A stretch of 59,356 nucleotides of DNA from an uncultured Dorea sp. (GCA_947652615.1 CANTDX010000016.1:1-59356), one strand, 5' to 3'; shown: positions 8,518 to 17,869, counted from the stretch's first letter. Made by a program: numbers and translations. Notes: a model not told the origin generated them from the letters alone.

Positions 8518-9693
8518 ATGGAAAAAAAGTATGAGAGTGTTCAAAAATATATTGTGAAGCTTCGGAGGGACCTGCATCAGATCCCGGAGCTTGGTACAGA
8601 GCTCCCCAAGACGAAGGAATATATCGTAAAAGAGCTTGAACGTTTGGAGATCCCTTATATATGTTCGGAGAAGGACAGCGGTATCCTGGCGACGATCAAG
8701 GGCGGAAGAAGAGGGCGGACGGTGGCGCTTCGGACAGATATGGATGCGCTGCCGCTGGAGGAGGAGACGGATCTCCCTTTCGCATCCGTGCATCCGGGGT
8801 GTATGCATGCCTGCGGTCATGACGCTCATATGGCGATCCTCCTGGGTGCGGCAAGGCTTCTGAATATTCAGAAGAAGAATCTTTGCGGAACGGTGCGCCT
8901 GATCTTTCAGACGGCGGAAGAGATCTCAAGAGGATCGGAGATCGCGATCGCCAACGGCTATCTGGAAGGTGTAGACGCCGTCTTTGGGCTTCATATCGGC
9001 AGTATCCTGGGGAAAGAGATCCCAAGCGGTACATTGATCTTCCCGCGGGCGTGCTGTATGGCGTCTTTCGACAAATTTATCTTGAAGATCCGGGGGAAAT
9101 CCTGTCATGGCTCCACACCGGAGAAGGGGGTTGATCCGGTCAATATAGCGGCGCATCTGATCCTGTCGCTGCAGGCGATCCAGACGAGGGAGATATCCGG
9201 GAGCTCTGCTAGTGTCATTACGATCGGGAAGATTGCAGGAGGGGCGCAGTATAATGTGATACCGGATGAGGTGGTCCTTGAAGGTACCATCCGTGCGTTG
9301 GATGAATCTGTCAGACACTATGTAGCGCAGAGAATCCGCGGGATGGCGGTGGCGACTGCGGCGGCATTCGGCGGAAGCTGTGAGTGCGAGATTATATGGG
9401 GAGCTCCGCCGGTGGTGAATGATGAGGAGATGGCGGAGCTTGCGGCGGAGTCTGTAAGCGATCTGTTCGAGCCGAAGGACATCATCGATAATTTCCCGAT
9501 TCCTAATATGGGTGGGGAGGATTTCGCGAATTATCTGCAGATCGTGCCGGGGGCGTTCTTCTTCTTGAGTTCCTCGAATCCGGAGAAGGGAACGGATGTG
9601 CCGCACCATAATCCGCAGTTTGATGTGGATGAGGATGTGATGTGGAGAGGGGCGGTGACTTTCGAGCGGATCGTGATGCGGCTGCTGGGGTAG
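8518..9693 (+). CDS. M20 family amidohydrolase (hippurate hydrolase/IAA-amino acid hydrolase type)
   Basis: The product has 391 residues, the usual size of M20D carboxypeptidases and aminoacylases. Metal-site and family motifs are RTDMDALPLEEET (about 73-85), MHACGHDAHMA (about 97-107), QTAEE (about 136), HGSTPEKGVDPV and the terminal MGGEDFANYL. These enzymes cleave N-acyl amino acids or other amides. In this locus it could release or trim the substrate handled by the reductase or the hydrolases; that is inference. GATGAGGATG precedes the start. Confidence 0.93.
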   Translation: MEKKYESVQKYIVKLRRDLHQIPELGTELPKTKEYIVKELERLEIPYICSEKDSGILATIKGGRRGRTVALRTDMDALPLEEETDLPFASVHPGCMHACGHDAHMAILLGAARLLNIQKKNLCGTVRLIFQTAEEISRGSEIAIANGYLEGVDAVFGLHIGSILGKEIPSGTLIFPRACCMASFDKFILKIRGKSCHGSTPEKGVDPVNIAAHLILSLQAIQTREISGSSASVITIGKIAGGAQYNVIPDEVVLEGTIRALDESVRHYVAQRIRGMAVATAAAFGGSCECEIIWGAPPVVNDEEMAELAAESVSDLFEPKDIIDNFPIPNMGGEDFANYLQIVPGAFFFLSSSNPEKGTDVPHHNPQFDVDEDVMWRGAVTFERIVMRLLG

Positions 9694-10014
9694 TTCTGTG
9701 TTATCCGTCTCTGTATACGTTGTAATTGGCTCCATAGAAAACCTCCTTATTTAATTATGGGGAGATCTTCAAGAAATATACAATTTTTAGAGACTGACGG
9801 TAATTGTACAAATTAATCAAATGACACATTTGAAAAGTGTTTAAATTCATTACAATTTTTTTGAAGTGTTTGAGTTTGGGAGAGTTCCTGTTGACTTTTC
9901 TGATAGAAAAGAGCATGATTGATTTATAGAATTTGTGAATGTATTACAATCAATCATTAGAGGATTTGATAGATAAAATATTCACAACAGTAAAGTCGAA
10001 GGAGGATTATATTT
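9694..10014 (+). promoter_or_regulatory. intergenic promoter region before the hydrolase operon
   Basis: 321 bp of AT-rich sequence without a gene. TTGACT (9891-9896), a 17-bp spacer and CATGAT (9914-9919) make a plausible sigma-A promoter. Two similar direct copies, TTTGAAAAGTGTTTAAA (9829-9845) and TTTTGAAGTGTTTGA (9858-9872), lie just upstream and could be regulator sites. AAGGAGG precedes the ATG at 10015. Confidence 0.5.
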
Positions 10015-11106
10015 ATGGGACTTGAGAAATTTAGGATTCGTGATGATGCAAAGTGGGGACACCCGGAACTTGAAGTGGCTTATTCACTGATGGGCAATTC
10101 TGTCGGATACGCAGAGGTTCTGTTGAATGATGATCTTTCGTTTGAGGAGAGACAGAATTTCGCAGCGCATGCAGAGGACGGATTTAAAGATTATCTGCCG
10201 GACTATGACTGGTCGCGCGTAACGGAATATGAGGCCCCAGGCTGTATTGACGAGCCGGATGCACCGCCGGTTAAGATGTTGGTTGCAGTTCCGAAGGAGA
10301 AATGGCGTTATAAGAGAAACAGCCCATGTATCCTGATCATCCCTGGCGGCGGACTTACCACATGCTTCCGTTTCACTGCTGATATCGAGAACTGGGCAGA
10401 CAAATTCGGAGTGCCGGTTGCAACGCTGAATTATCGTACACTGTGTATGGGAGCAAAGTATCCGGAGCCGGTAAATGACTGTGAAGCAGCTTATAATTTC
10501 CTGGCAGAGCATGCAAAAGAGCTGAATATCAGTGCGAACAAGATCATCCTTCATGGTAACAGCTCAGGCGGACATCTTTCACTGGCGCTTTGCCACAGGC
10601 TGAAAAAACGCGGTGTTACACCTCGCGGATGTATGGTATGGGTTCCGATCATTGACGACCGTCCGCTGCCGCAGTATCGTTCACTCAGCATTAATTCCGC
10701 ATTCTGGGGCGGATCCGATGCAGCACAGTCTGCACGCCAGTACCTTGGGAAGCTTAATAACTCTGTAGACGTACCGGCTGAAGCATTCCCGGGACGTGCT
10801 ACGGTTGAAGAGTGTGTAGGTCTTCCGCCGACATTCATCCATGCGATGATCAATGACAATGGTTTGGACCAGACATCTGAGTATATCAGCAAGCTGTCCG
10901 CAGCAGGTGTTTACTGCGAGATGCATGCGTGGGGCGGCAGCTAGCATTGTTCCTTAAGTACATCTGCGAATGTACTGGACAAGGATGATCCGGATGCGGC
11001 ATATGCACAGCTGTTCAACAGAGTATGCGAGAAGGAACTGGTAGACATGTTTGAATATGACCTGAGACGTCCATGGACCGTTGAAGAGTTCAATTCAGAA
11101 GACTAA
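10015..11106 (+). CDS. alpha/beta hydrolase (HSL/acetylesterase type) with in-frame UAG at codon 310
   Basis: The frame runs 363 codons with a TAG at 10942-10944. Oxyanion-hole glycines PGGGLT (110-115) and nucleophile elbow GNSSGG (181-186, Ser183) are present. After the TAG the frame stays open for 53 codons and still matches the paralogue at 11591 (MFEYDLRRPWTVEEF against CFKYDLRRPWVVEDY). The TAG sits directly before the predicted catalytic His311, where the paralogue has His319-His320. It may encode a special residue (see findings) or be a recent nonsense mutation; if it is a stop, the 309-residue product lacks its catalytic His. The gene starts a four-gene operon. Confidence 0.8.
10957..10976 (+). 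promoter_or_regulatory. perfect hairpin 12 nt after the in-frame UAG
   Basis: AGTACAT (10957-10963), loop CTGCGA, ATGTACT (10970-10976) lie inside the coding frame, at the same distance from the UAG as the SECIS-like stems from the UGA codons elsewhere in the window. The loop differs from the GG/GU type of the others, which counts against a standard SelB site. Confidence 0.5.
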
Positions 11107-11144
11107 GAGTTCAGAAGATTCTGAAGATCAGGAGGAAGATTATT

Positions 11145-11561
11145 ATGGTTGAATTTTATGATTACGAAGGACTTGGAAATATAATTGATCCGGAGAGCGA
11201 CACAAAGCAGGTGTTCATCCCTTCACCGCCGACTATGACGACAGTTAAGACAAATCCTCGTTCAACGATTCTTTATATCACCGGCGGCAGGATCGTAGAA
11301 GGATATGAGAAGTTAGAAGAGCTGAAGGCTTACGCGGAGGAGAATAAGGTTGTGTTTGTGTGTCCGTCCTCCAAGGATCCGGAAGAGGTTGCAGAGACTT
11401 TCAATTACATCCAGAGCAAATACAAAGTACTCAATGTAAAGCGTGACGAGATTGCGGTTATGGGTGATGCGGATACGATGGACGATGCTCAGGCAGTTGT
11501 AGATTATCTCGTTGATGAGTGCGATGCAGACATTGATGACGCTGAGGAATTTTCTTTATAA
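11145..11561 (+). CDS. 138-residue catalytically dead half-hydrolase-like protein, copy 1
   Basis: No family name is known to me. Residues 38-125 align with the N-terminal half of the neighbouring hydrolases: strand ILYITGG where they have the oxyanion strand, then EENKVVFVCP, then DEIAVMGDADT (101-111) where the hydrolase has DKVVISGSSTGG. The Ser nucleophile is thus replaced, and no His or acid region exists. The acidic tail ends DDAEEFSL, identical to copy 2 at 12750. It probably serves as a structural or regulatory partner of the hydrolase encoded upstream. Confidence 0.72.
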   Translation: MVEFYDYEGLGNIIDPESDTKQVFIPSPPTMTTVKTNPRSTILYITGGRIVEGYEKLEELKAYAEENKVVFVCPSSKDPEEVAETFNYIQSKYKVLNVKRDEIAVMGDADTMDDAQAVVDYLVDECDADIDDAEEFSL

Positions 11562-11590
11562 AAATATCAAAAAGGAGGAAATTATCAATC

Positions 11591-12721
11591 ATGTGGGAAA
11601 AATTTGAAGGCGATCGCAATAAGAATGGTATTATCGTAGAAGATGGCCGTATGATCGATATCACTGATCCTAAGTGGGGACATCCGGACGGACGTGATTT
11701 CTGGGATCTGGATCCTAAGCTGAATGAGGGAACTGCAATGCTGTACAGCCCGTCTGTTCCTCAGGAGGAGAAGCTGGCGGCAGGAAATGCAAGGCAGGCT
11801 TCCTATATGGAGCAGTGGTGGTCAACCGAACATACCTGTGACGTTGAGAAATTCGAGGTTCCGGGATGTGAGGAAGAGCCAGATACTCCGGTTGAGGTAT
11901 GGGTAGTGAAACCGAAGAACCTGAAGAAGAGGAAAAACCGTGTTCTGTTCTACGTTGTAGGCGGCGGTCTTACAGGCTTGAATCCGAATGCATATCCGAT
12001 CGAGCGTATGTGCGAAGAGCACAAATGCGTAGGTATCGTTCCGATCTACCGTCTGTCCTGGCAGGCACAGTATCCGGCAGCGATCAATGACCTTCATGCG
12101 GCATATAAGTGGATGTACAACAATGCGGACGAACTTGGAATCCATAATGATAAGGTAGTGATCAGCGGTTCCTCCACAGGCGGACATCTCGGACTTGCAG
12201 CGGCATTCCGGCTTAAGAGATATGGCTACAGCCCGAGAGGGATCGTGGTGGTAAGCGCTCAGACGGATGATCGTGAAAAAGACGGCGATTCTTTGTATAC
12301 GGGTATGTGGGACGCTGTAGAGCAGCATGACGGACTGTATAACTGGCTTGGAAGAAACTTTGCTTCTAACAGAGTGGGTCCTGAGGCGCTGCCGAACCAC
12401 GCAACCGTAGAGGATTGTATCGGATTCCCGCCGACCTTCATGTATCAGAGCGAGATGGATCCGGATATCTTACAGAATGTGGAGTTCTATACCAAGCTTC
12501 TTAAGGCACATTCATTTGTAGAGTACCATGTATACGGCGGAGCACATCACTCCAATGGTATCTGGGCCGTTATTAAGAACTGCGGCGAACCGAATGAATA
12601 CTCCACCAGGGCATCGATCAGTTTTGAGAGCAATATCGAGGACTGCTTCAAGTATGATCTGCGCCGTCCATGGGTAGTGGAAGACTACAAGGCAGCATTC
12701 AAGAAGAAATTCGGAGAATAA
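11591..12721 (+). CDS. alpha/beta hydrolase (HSL/acetylesterase type), intact paralogue
   Basis: The product has 376 residues. Motifs are VGGGLTG (123-129), nucleophile elbow GSSTGGHL (193-200, Ser195) and catalytic His region YGGAHHSNG (His319/His320). No signal peptide is seen, so it acts in the cytoplasm. It shares about 35-40% identity by eye with the product of 10015 along its whole length, including ATVEDCIGFPPTFM against ATVEECVGLPPTFI. It lies between the two small dead-hydrolase genes and has AAAGGAGG upstream. The substrate is unknown; esters of small carboxylic acids are usual for the family. Confidence 0.9.
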   Translation: MWEKFEGDRNKNGIIVEDGRMIDITDPKWGHPDGRDFWDLDPKLNEGTAMLYSPSVPQEEKLAAGNARQASYMEQWWSTEHTCDVEKFEVPGCEEEPDTPVEVWVVKPKNLKKRKNRVLFYVVGGGLTGLNPNAYPIERMCEEHKCVGIVPIYRLSWQAQYPAAINDLHAAYKWMYNNADELGIHNDKVVISGSSTGGHLGLAAAFRLKRYGYSPRGIVVVSAQTDDREKDGDSLYTGMWDAVEQHDGLYNWLGRNFASNRVGPEALPNHATVEDCIGFPPTFMYQSEMDPDILQNVEFYTKLLKAHSFVEYHVYGGAHHSNGIWAVIKNCGEPNEYSTRASISFESNIEDCFKYDLRRPWVVEDYKAAFKKKFGE

Positions 12722-12749
12722 GAAGATTCTAAAAGGAGAGGTACAGATT

Positions 12750-13166
12750 ATGAATGTAGACTTTTATGAATACAACGGTCTGGGTTACATTGTTGACCCG
12801 GAGAGCGATACAAAGGTTGTAACCGTAATTCTGATTGGAAAGCAGACGGTAAAAGCGAATCCTCGTCCGGCGGTGATCTATGTGACCGGCGGTAAGATCA
12901 ACGAGAGCTATGAGAAGCTTGAGGAACTCAAAGCATACTGTGCAGAGAATAAGGTTGTATATATTTGTCCGACTTCAACGGATGCAGATGAGCTTGGCAA
13001 GACTTATCAGTATGCAATAGATAAGTTCAAAGATCTCAACATCGTGAAGGAAGAGATCTCTGTAAAGGCTGACAGCGAGAATATGAGTGCGGCTCAGGAG
13101 CTTGTAGAGTTTGTATTGGATGAGTTCGATGATGAGCTTGATGATGCAGAGGAGTTCAGCCTGTAG
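12750..13166 (+). CDS. 138-residue catalytically dead half-hydrolase-like protein, copy 2
   Basis: A paralogue of the product of 11145: same length, shared GLG-I-DPESDTK start, YEKLEELKAY core and identical DDAEEFSL tail. At the position of the hydrolase nucleophile elbow it reads EEISVKADSENM, so no GxSxG. The gene pair hydrolase + small protein therefore occurs twice in tandem, which argues for a functional pairing. AAAGGAGAGG precedes the ATG. Confidence 0.72.
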   Translation: MNVDFYEYNGLGYIVDPESDTKVVTVILIGKQTVKANPRPAVIYVTGGKINESYEKLEELKAYCAENKVVYICPTSTDADELGKTYQYAIDKFKDLNIVKEEISVKADSENMSAAQELVEFVLDEFDDELDDAEEFSL

Positions 13167-13204
13167 GATTGTCAGTAAGTACCTGAAAACTATATATACA
13201 AGAG

Positions 13205-13239
13205 AAGACCAGGGACATAAGTTCTCTGGTCTTTTGCTT
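13205..13239 (+). terminator. rho-independent terminator ending the hydrolase operon
   Basis: AAGACCAGGGA (13205-13215) pairs with TCTCTGGTCTT (13223-13233) and is followed by TTGCTTG. It closes the 10015-13166 operon. Confidence 0.85.
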
Positions 13240-13304
13240 GCATTATTCTTAGAATACGGTATAATGAGTTTAATATGCGGATGTTAGAAAAATGGAGGTA
13301 CGTC

Positions 13305-13775
13305 ATGAGAGTTGCGATCATTACGGCGAGTACGGATATATATAGAGGAAATGAAGAGAATGCAAGCGGTGAGGCGATCAGGGAATTGATAGAAGAGGCC
13401 GGCGACGAGATTGTATTCATGCGGGCCCTGCCTGTTGACAGGGAAGTCCTGTCGACGGTGATGACAAGGCTTGCGGATGGGCAGCTTGCCGATCTGGTGC
13501 TGACTACAGGCGGGGCGGGCTGTGCGCCTGGGGATTGCGTACCGGAGGCGTCCATGGATGTGATCGAACGTCCGATCCTGGGCATACCGGAAGCTATGCG
13601 TGCATATACGATGCAGATGACAAAGCGTGCCATGCTGAACCGCGGCGTTGCAGGGATCCGCGGCGATGTTCTGATCGTGAATCTTCCGGGGAAGTCCCGG
13701 GCGGTTAAGGAGACTTTGAAGTATCTGCTGCCGGAGCTTACACATGCGGTGGAGATTATACGAGGTGAGGGATAG
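13305..13775 (+). CDS. MogA/MoaB family molybdopterin-binding protein
   Basis: The product has 156 residues from the ATG at 13305, which has GGAGG seven bases upstream; the in-frame ATG at 13275 has none. The fold signature LVLTTGGAGCAPGDCVPEA (about residues 65-83) is the molybdopterin-binding loop of MogA/MoaB, and the C-terminal NLPGKSRAVKETLKYLLPEL is also typical. Family members adenylylate molybdopterin or precede that step. Other moco genes are not in the window. Confidence 0.88.
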   Translation: MRVAIITASTDIYRGNEENASGEAIRELIEEAGDEIVFMRALPVDREVLSTVMTRLADGQLADLVLTTGGAGCAPGDCVPEASMDVIERPILGIPEAMRAYTMQMTKRAMLNRGVAGIRGDVLIVNLPGKSRAVKETLKYLLPELTHAVEIIRGEG

Positions 13776-13857
13776 ATTCCCTAATGTATGTGAATCAGAC
13801 ATTTCGGATTATACAGATATAAAGAGTGATATAATGAATATAAGGAGAGAAAGCGGC

Positions 13858-14541
13858 GTGAAGATTACATTTCTGGAACACAGCGGATACGTGATTGAAG
13901 AAAGGGATAAGGCTATGATCTTTGATTTTTATAAGGGAACGCTTCCTGCGTTTTCTAATCGGATGAAGGTCTATGTCTTTGCAAGCCATGCTCACGGAGA
14001 TCATTTTAATAAGCGGATTTTTGAATGGGAGGGTCAATATCCAGACATTCATTATATCCTGTCGGATGATATCAAAGACAGGGGACCGGAAGGGAAATGT
14101 ACATATATCGGGCCGCGCCGGCTGATACAGCTGGATGAGATGGAGATTCAAACGCTTCGCTCAACAGATGAGGGAGTTGCTTATCTGGTGAAGCTTTGGG
14201 ATAAGAAGATCTACCACGGAGGAGATCTGAACTGGTGGCACTGGGAAGAGGAGAGCAAGGCGTATAATGAGATGATGCGCCGCAAATACCAGCATGAGAT
14301 AGGGAAGCTGGAGGGGGAGCCGATAGATGCGGCGTTTCTCCCGTTAGATCCAAGACAGGAAGAACAGTATGCCTGGGGATTGGATTATTTCATGCGGCAC
14401 ACGCAGACAAGGCATGCATTCCCCATGCATATGTGGGGCCAGTATGATATCTGTAGTAAGCTGCTGGCAAGCCCGGTATCCGGGCCTTACAGGGATAGAT
14501 TCATGCGTGTGGATGCACCGGGGCAGGTATTTTTGATATGA
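13858..14541 (+). CDS. metallo-beta-lactamase-fold hydrolase
   Basis: The product has 227 residues from GTG 13858, which has TAAGGAGAG upstream. The MBL metal motif appears as ASHAHGDHF (about residues 42-50), and later [10 protein letters not shown] and [10 protein letters not shown] supply further histidines. The family (MBL fold, UlaG-like) hydrolyses phosphoesters or lactones; no substrate can be named. Its stop overlaps the upstream region of rnhA, so co-transcription is likely. Confidence 0.82.
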   Translation: MKITFLEHSGYVIEERDKAMIFDFYKGTLPAFSNRMKVYVFASHAHGDHFNKRIFEWEGQYPDIHYILSDDIKDRGPEGKCTYIGPRRLIQLDEMEIQTLRSTDEGVAYLVKLWDKKIYHGGDLNWWHWEEESKAYNEMMRRKYQHEIGKLEGEPIDAAFLPLDPRQEEQYAWGLDYFMRHTQTRHAFPMHMWGQYDICSKLLASPVSGPYRDRFMRVDAPGQVFLI

Positions 14542-14564
14542 GGAAGAGAGAAGGTGGAAGGCTG

Positions 14565-15038
14565 ATGAAAGTGAAGATCTATACGGACGGTGCGGCAAGA
14601 GGGAACCCGGACGGGCCGGGAGGTTACGGCACCGTACTTGAATATGTGGATACGAAGGGGGAGCTGCATACCAGGGAACTGTCCCAGGGGTACAAGAGGA
14701 CGACGAATAACCGCATGGAATTGATGGCGGTGATCTCAGGTCTGGAGGCGTTAAACCGCCCCTGTGAGGTGGAGGTATACTCGGATTCTCAGTATGTGGT
14801 GAACGCGTTCAACCAGCGTTGGATCGACGGATGGATCAAGAAGGGCTGGAAGCGCGGGAAGAATGAACAGGTGAAGAATGTAGACTTGTGGAAACGGCTT
14901 CTTACGGCGAAGGAGCCGCACGATGTGACATTTATCTGGGTGAAGGGGCATGCCGGCCATCCGCAGAACGAGAGGTGCGACGCCTTGGCGACGGGGGCCG
15001 CCGACGGGAAGGACTTGATTACGGATGAAGGATTGTAG
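14565..15038 (+). CDS. rnhA: ribonuclease HI
   Basis: The product has 157 residues from ATG 14565 (GAAGGTGGAAGG upstream). The four acidic catalytic residues of RNase H1 are visible in [32 protein letters not shown] and NERCDALA; a [12 protein letters not shown] handle carries the conserved His. It degrades the RNA strand of RNA-DNA hybrids in the cytoplasm. Confidence 0.95.
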   Translation: MKVKIYTDGAARGNPDGPGGYGTVLEYVDTKGELHTRELSQGYKRTTNNRMELMAVISGLEALNRPCEVEVYSDSQYVVNAFNQRWIDGWIKKGWKRGKNEQVKNVDLWKRLLTAKEPHDVTFIWVKGHAGHPQNERCDALATGAADGKDLITDEGL

Positions 15039-15056
15039 ACAAAGGATTACAGGGGA

Positions 15057-16001
15057 ATGAGTATGGAACAGTTATTGGACAGGATATTAGAGGATGCACT
15101 TAATAATGCGAGAAAGATGATCGAACTTGGGAAGACGGCAACGTACATACCAGAACTAGGCCGTGTGAACAAGGAATATCTGGGTGTGTGTATCTGTACC
15201 GGAGACGGGAGATACCATGTAAGTGGTGATTCGGATGTGAGATTTACCATTCAGAGTATATCGAAGGTGATAGCTCTGGCGGCGGCGCTTGAGAGATGCG
15301 GGTTTGAGAAGACGTTCGACAGGGTGGGGATGGAGCCTTCGGGAGATTCCTTTGACTCCCTGGTGCGGCTGGATCTGTCAAGCGACTATCCGTCTAATCC
15401 GATGATCAATTCCGGCGCTATCGCCATCGCAAGCCATCTGTCCTGTGAGGTGAGCTTTGAGCGGATGCTTGCATTCACTAAGAAGCTCTGCATGGATGAT
15501 GAGATCACGCTGAATGAGAAGGTGTACCACTCGGAGATGGGGCACATATCCAGGAACAAGGCGATCGCATATCTTCTGGAGAGCAAGGGAATACTGGAAA
15601 GCAGCGTGGAGGAGAGTCTGGATCTGTATGTGCGGATGTGTTCGCTGAATGTGACAGCGAGAAGTCTCTCGGGATTCGGCCTGGTGCTGGCATCTGACGG
15701 GATCAACCCTTTGACCGGGGAGAGGCTTCTTCACAGTAAGGTGGTGCAGACGGTCAAGTCCATCATGCTGACCTGTGGGATGTACGACGGTTCCGGGAGA
15801 TTCGCGGTGGAGGTGGGAGTGCCTTCTAAGAGCGGTGTAGGAGGAGGGATCCTCTCGGTGGTAGATAAGCGGATGGGGATCGGGATCTTCGGACCGGCCC
15901 TGGATACGAAGGGGAACAGCATCGCGGGACAGCATGTTCTGAGGGAGTTGTCATCTAAGATGAGGCTTCATATGTTCGCGGATCATGTGCCGGAATATTA
16001 A
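15057..16001 (+). CDS. glsA: glutaminase
   Basis: The product has 314 residues, the usual length of bacterial GlsA. The beta-lactamase-like fold motif FTIQSISKVIALAAALE carries the catalytic Ser-x-x-Lys. NPMINSGAIA, GVPSKSGVGGGILSVV and the terminal substrate loop are conserved. It converts glutamine to glutamate and ammonia. The ATG at 15063 may be the true start because it gives better spacing to the AGGGGA site. Confidence 0.95.
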   Translation: MSMEQLLDRILEDALNNARKMIELGKTATYIPELGRVNKEYLGVCICTGDGRYHVSGDSDVRFTIQSISKVIALAAALERCGFEKTFDRVGMEPSGDSFDSLVRLDLSSDYPSNPMINSGAIAIASHLSCEVSFERMLAFTKKLCMDDEITLNEKVYHSEMGHISRNKAIAYLLESKGILESSVEESLDLYVRMCSLNVTARSLSGFGLVLASDGINPLTGERLLHSKVVQTVKSIMLTCGMYDGSGRFAVEVGVPSKSGVGGGILSVVDKRMGIGIFGPALDTKGNSIAGQHVLRELSSKMRLHMFADHVPEY

Positions 16002-16008
16002 TGTGCTC

Positions 16009-16038
16009 TTGCCAGGAGCGGGTATAGTTTGTTATAAT
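16009..16038 (+). promoter_or_regulatory. sigma-A promoter of rnpB
   Basis: TTGCCA (16009-16014), 18-bp spacer, TATAAT (16033-16038), about 12-15 bp before the RNase P RNA 5' end. Confidence 0.85.
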
Positions 16039-16049
16039 GAGAATTGCAA

Positions 16050-16370
16050 GTAAGACAGGTAATCGCAGCTGCAGGAGCCGAAAGGCAGCAGGTAAGGAAA
16101 GTCCGGGCTTCACAGGGCAGGATGCCGGATAACGTCCGGTGGAGGCGACTCCAAGGATAGTGCAACAGAAATGAACCGCCGTGCGGGACCCGCACGGTAA
16201 GGGTGGAAGGGCAGTGTAAGAGACTACCGCCCTGCTGGTAACAGCAGGGGCATATGTAAACCCCATCCGAAGCAAGACCGGAAAAAGACGATGTGGCGGC
16301 CCGTCACGTCTTAGGTAGGTCGCTTGAGCCCATCGGCGACGGTGGGCCTAGATAGATGATTACCCAACGA
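16050..16370 (+). ncRNA. rnpB: RNase P RNA, bacterial class A
   Basis: The core is recognisable: GAGGAAAGTCCGGGCT-type CR-I (here GGTAAGGAAAGTCCGGGCTT), the ACAGAAA segment of CR-II/III, CCGGAAAAAGACGATGTGG-type middle and GTGGGCCTAGATAGATGATTACC at the 3' end. P1 is formed by GGTAATC (16059-16065) and GATTACC (16358-16364). It is the catalytic RNA that matures tRNA 5' ends. Exact ends are estimated to within ~10 nt. Confidence 0.95.
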
Positions 16371-16413
16371 CATAACCCGGCTTATCGTTTTGCTTGCCAG
16401 ATCAAACAGATCA

Positions 16414-16457
16414 AAAATGGGCTGCTGCGTGATATGATGTCCGCAGCAGCCCATTTT
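16414..16457. terminator. bidirectional terminator between rnpB and pyrI
   Basis: AAAATGGGCTGCTGCG (16414-16429) pairs perfectly with CGCAGCAGCCCATTTT (16442-16457). It serves rnpB and the convergent pyrBI operon. The stretch 16371-16413 holds nothing else. Confidence 0.9.
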
Positions 16458-16492
16458 CCGGTGCAAAAGGTATCATTCTTGCACGGGATCAT

Positions 16493-16939
16493 TTATTTTA
16501 ATTTCCCGTGGTATTTTTCTTCGCAGTATTTGCAGCGGTAGATCTTATTCTCTATGTCGGTCAGCACAAATACATGGTCTAATCCCTGTTCGATCGAGGT
16601 GATGCATCTTGGATTCTTGCAGCGGATAATGTTCGTGATCTCTTTTGGGAGATGGAGACTCTTCTTGGCTACGATCTCGGAATCCTTGATGAGGTTGATA
16701 GTGATATTGTGATCGATGAATCCAAGCACATCCAGGTCGATAAAATCAATGGGGCATTCAATCTTCATGATATCTTTCTTGCCCATCTTGCTGCTCTTGG
16801 CATTCTTGATGATGGCGACACAGCAGTCCAGCTTGTCCAGGTGAAGATATTTGTAGATATCCATGCTGCGTCCGGCCTGAATATGATCCAGTACAAATCC
16901 TTCTTCGATACGTCCAACGTTCAGTGTATTTTTTACCAT
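16493..16939 (-). CDS. pyrI: aspartate carbamoyltransferase regulatory subunit
   Basis: The product has 148 residues. The N-terminal allosteric domain (residues 1-95) is followed by a zinc domain with Cys107, Cys112, Cys136 and Cys139. It binds nucleotide effectors and holds PyrB trimers together. It follows pyrB with a 12-bp gap, has an AGGAGG site, and is co-transcribed. Confidence 0.96.
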   Translation of the reverse strand: MVKNTLNVGRIEEGFVLDHIQAGRSMDIYKYLHLDKLDCCVAIIKNAKSSKMGKKDIMKIECPIDFIDLDVLGFIDHNITINLIKDSEIVAKKSLHLPKEITNIIRCKNPRCITSIEQGLDHVFVLTDIENKIYRCKYCEEKYHGKLK

Positions 16940-16951
16940 AATGTATTCCTC

Positions 16952-17869
16952 CTACACTTCGATATTCAGCAGCGTCAGAATCAGTGCCATACGGATGTAG
17001 ACGCCGTATTTTGTCTGTTTGAAATAAGCCGCTCTCGGATCGTCGTCTACTTCGACGGAGATCTCGTTGACACGCGGGAGGGGGTGGAGTACATACATGT
17101 CTTTCGGGGCCAGTTCCATCTTCTTGGAATCCAGGATGTAGAAATCCTTCATCCGCACATAATCTTCTTCGTTGAAAAAACGTTCCTTCTGAACCCGTGT
17201 CATGTAGAGCAGGTCAAGCTTGGGAAGGGCGTCCTCAAGACGGACAACCTCTTTGTACGGGATATTCCCCTTATCCAGTACATCGAAGCGTATGTAGCCC
17301 GGAAGGCGCAATTCCTCCGGCGAGATCAGGATAAACCGGATTCCGGGATATCTGACCAGCGCATGGATCAGTGAGTGAACGGTGCGGCCGAATTTCAAGT
17401 CTCCGCACAGGCCGATGGTCATATCATTCAAACGTCCCTTCAGGCTCCGGATTGTCAAAAGGTCGGTAAGCGTCTGGGTCGGGTGCTGGTGTCCCCCGTC
17501 TCCGGCGTTGATGACCGGGATTGCGGAGTGCTGGCAGGCAACCATAGGCGCGCCTTCCTTGGGATGACGCATGGCACAGATGTCTGCATAACAGGAAACG
17601 GTGCGGATCGTGTCGGATACGCTCTCACCCTTGGAGGCAGAACTGGATTCTGCGGTAGAGAATCCCATAACATTTCCTCCAAGATTCAGCATCGCGGCTT
17701 CATGGCTCAGTCTTGTCCGTGTACTCGGCTCATAGAAAAGTGTTGCAAGCTTCTTCCCCTCGCAGGCGTGCGCATACTTGGCAGGGTTGGCTTCAATGTC
17801 AACCGCCAGATCCATCAGCCGGTCTAATTCCTCTACGGAAAAATCAAGTGGGCTCATTAAGTGTCTCAT
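16952..17869 (-). CDS. pyrB: aspartate carbamoyltransferase catalytic subunit
   Basis: The product has 305 residues. The carbamoyl-phosphate motif [16 protein letters not shown] lies near 45-60, [15 protein letters not shown] near 125-140 and HPLPRVNEI near 265. It forms carbamoyl aspartate in pyrimidine synthesis. AAGGAGG precedes the ATG. No PyrR-type attenuator is evident in the short upstream gap; control is probably allosteric through PyrI. Confidence 0.97.
   Translation of the reverse strand: MRHLMSPLDFSVEELDRLMDLAVDIEANPAKYAHACEGKKLATLFYEPSTRTRLSHEAAMLNLGGNVMGFSTAESSSASKGESVSDTIRTVSCYADICAMRHPKEGAPMVACQHSAIPVINAGDGGHQHPTQTLTDLLTIRSLKGRLNDMTIGLCGDLKFGRTVHSLIHALVRYPGIRFILISPEELRLPGYIRFDVLDKGNIPYKEVVRLEDALPKLDLLYMTRVQKERFFNEEDYVRMKDFYILDSKKMELAPKDMYVLHPLPRVNEISVEVDDDPRAAYFKQTKYGVYIRMALILTLLNIEV

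Noticed and set aside
16356..16541. Open frame across the end of rnpB
   Set aside because: It runs through RNase P RNA and the terminator hairpin; no ribosome binding site or family.
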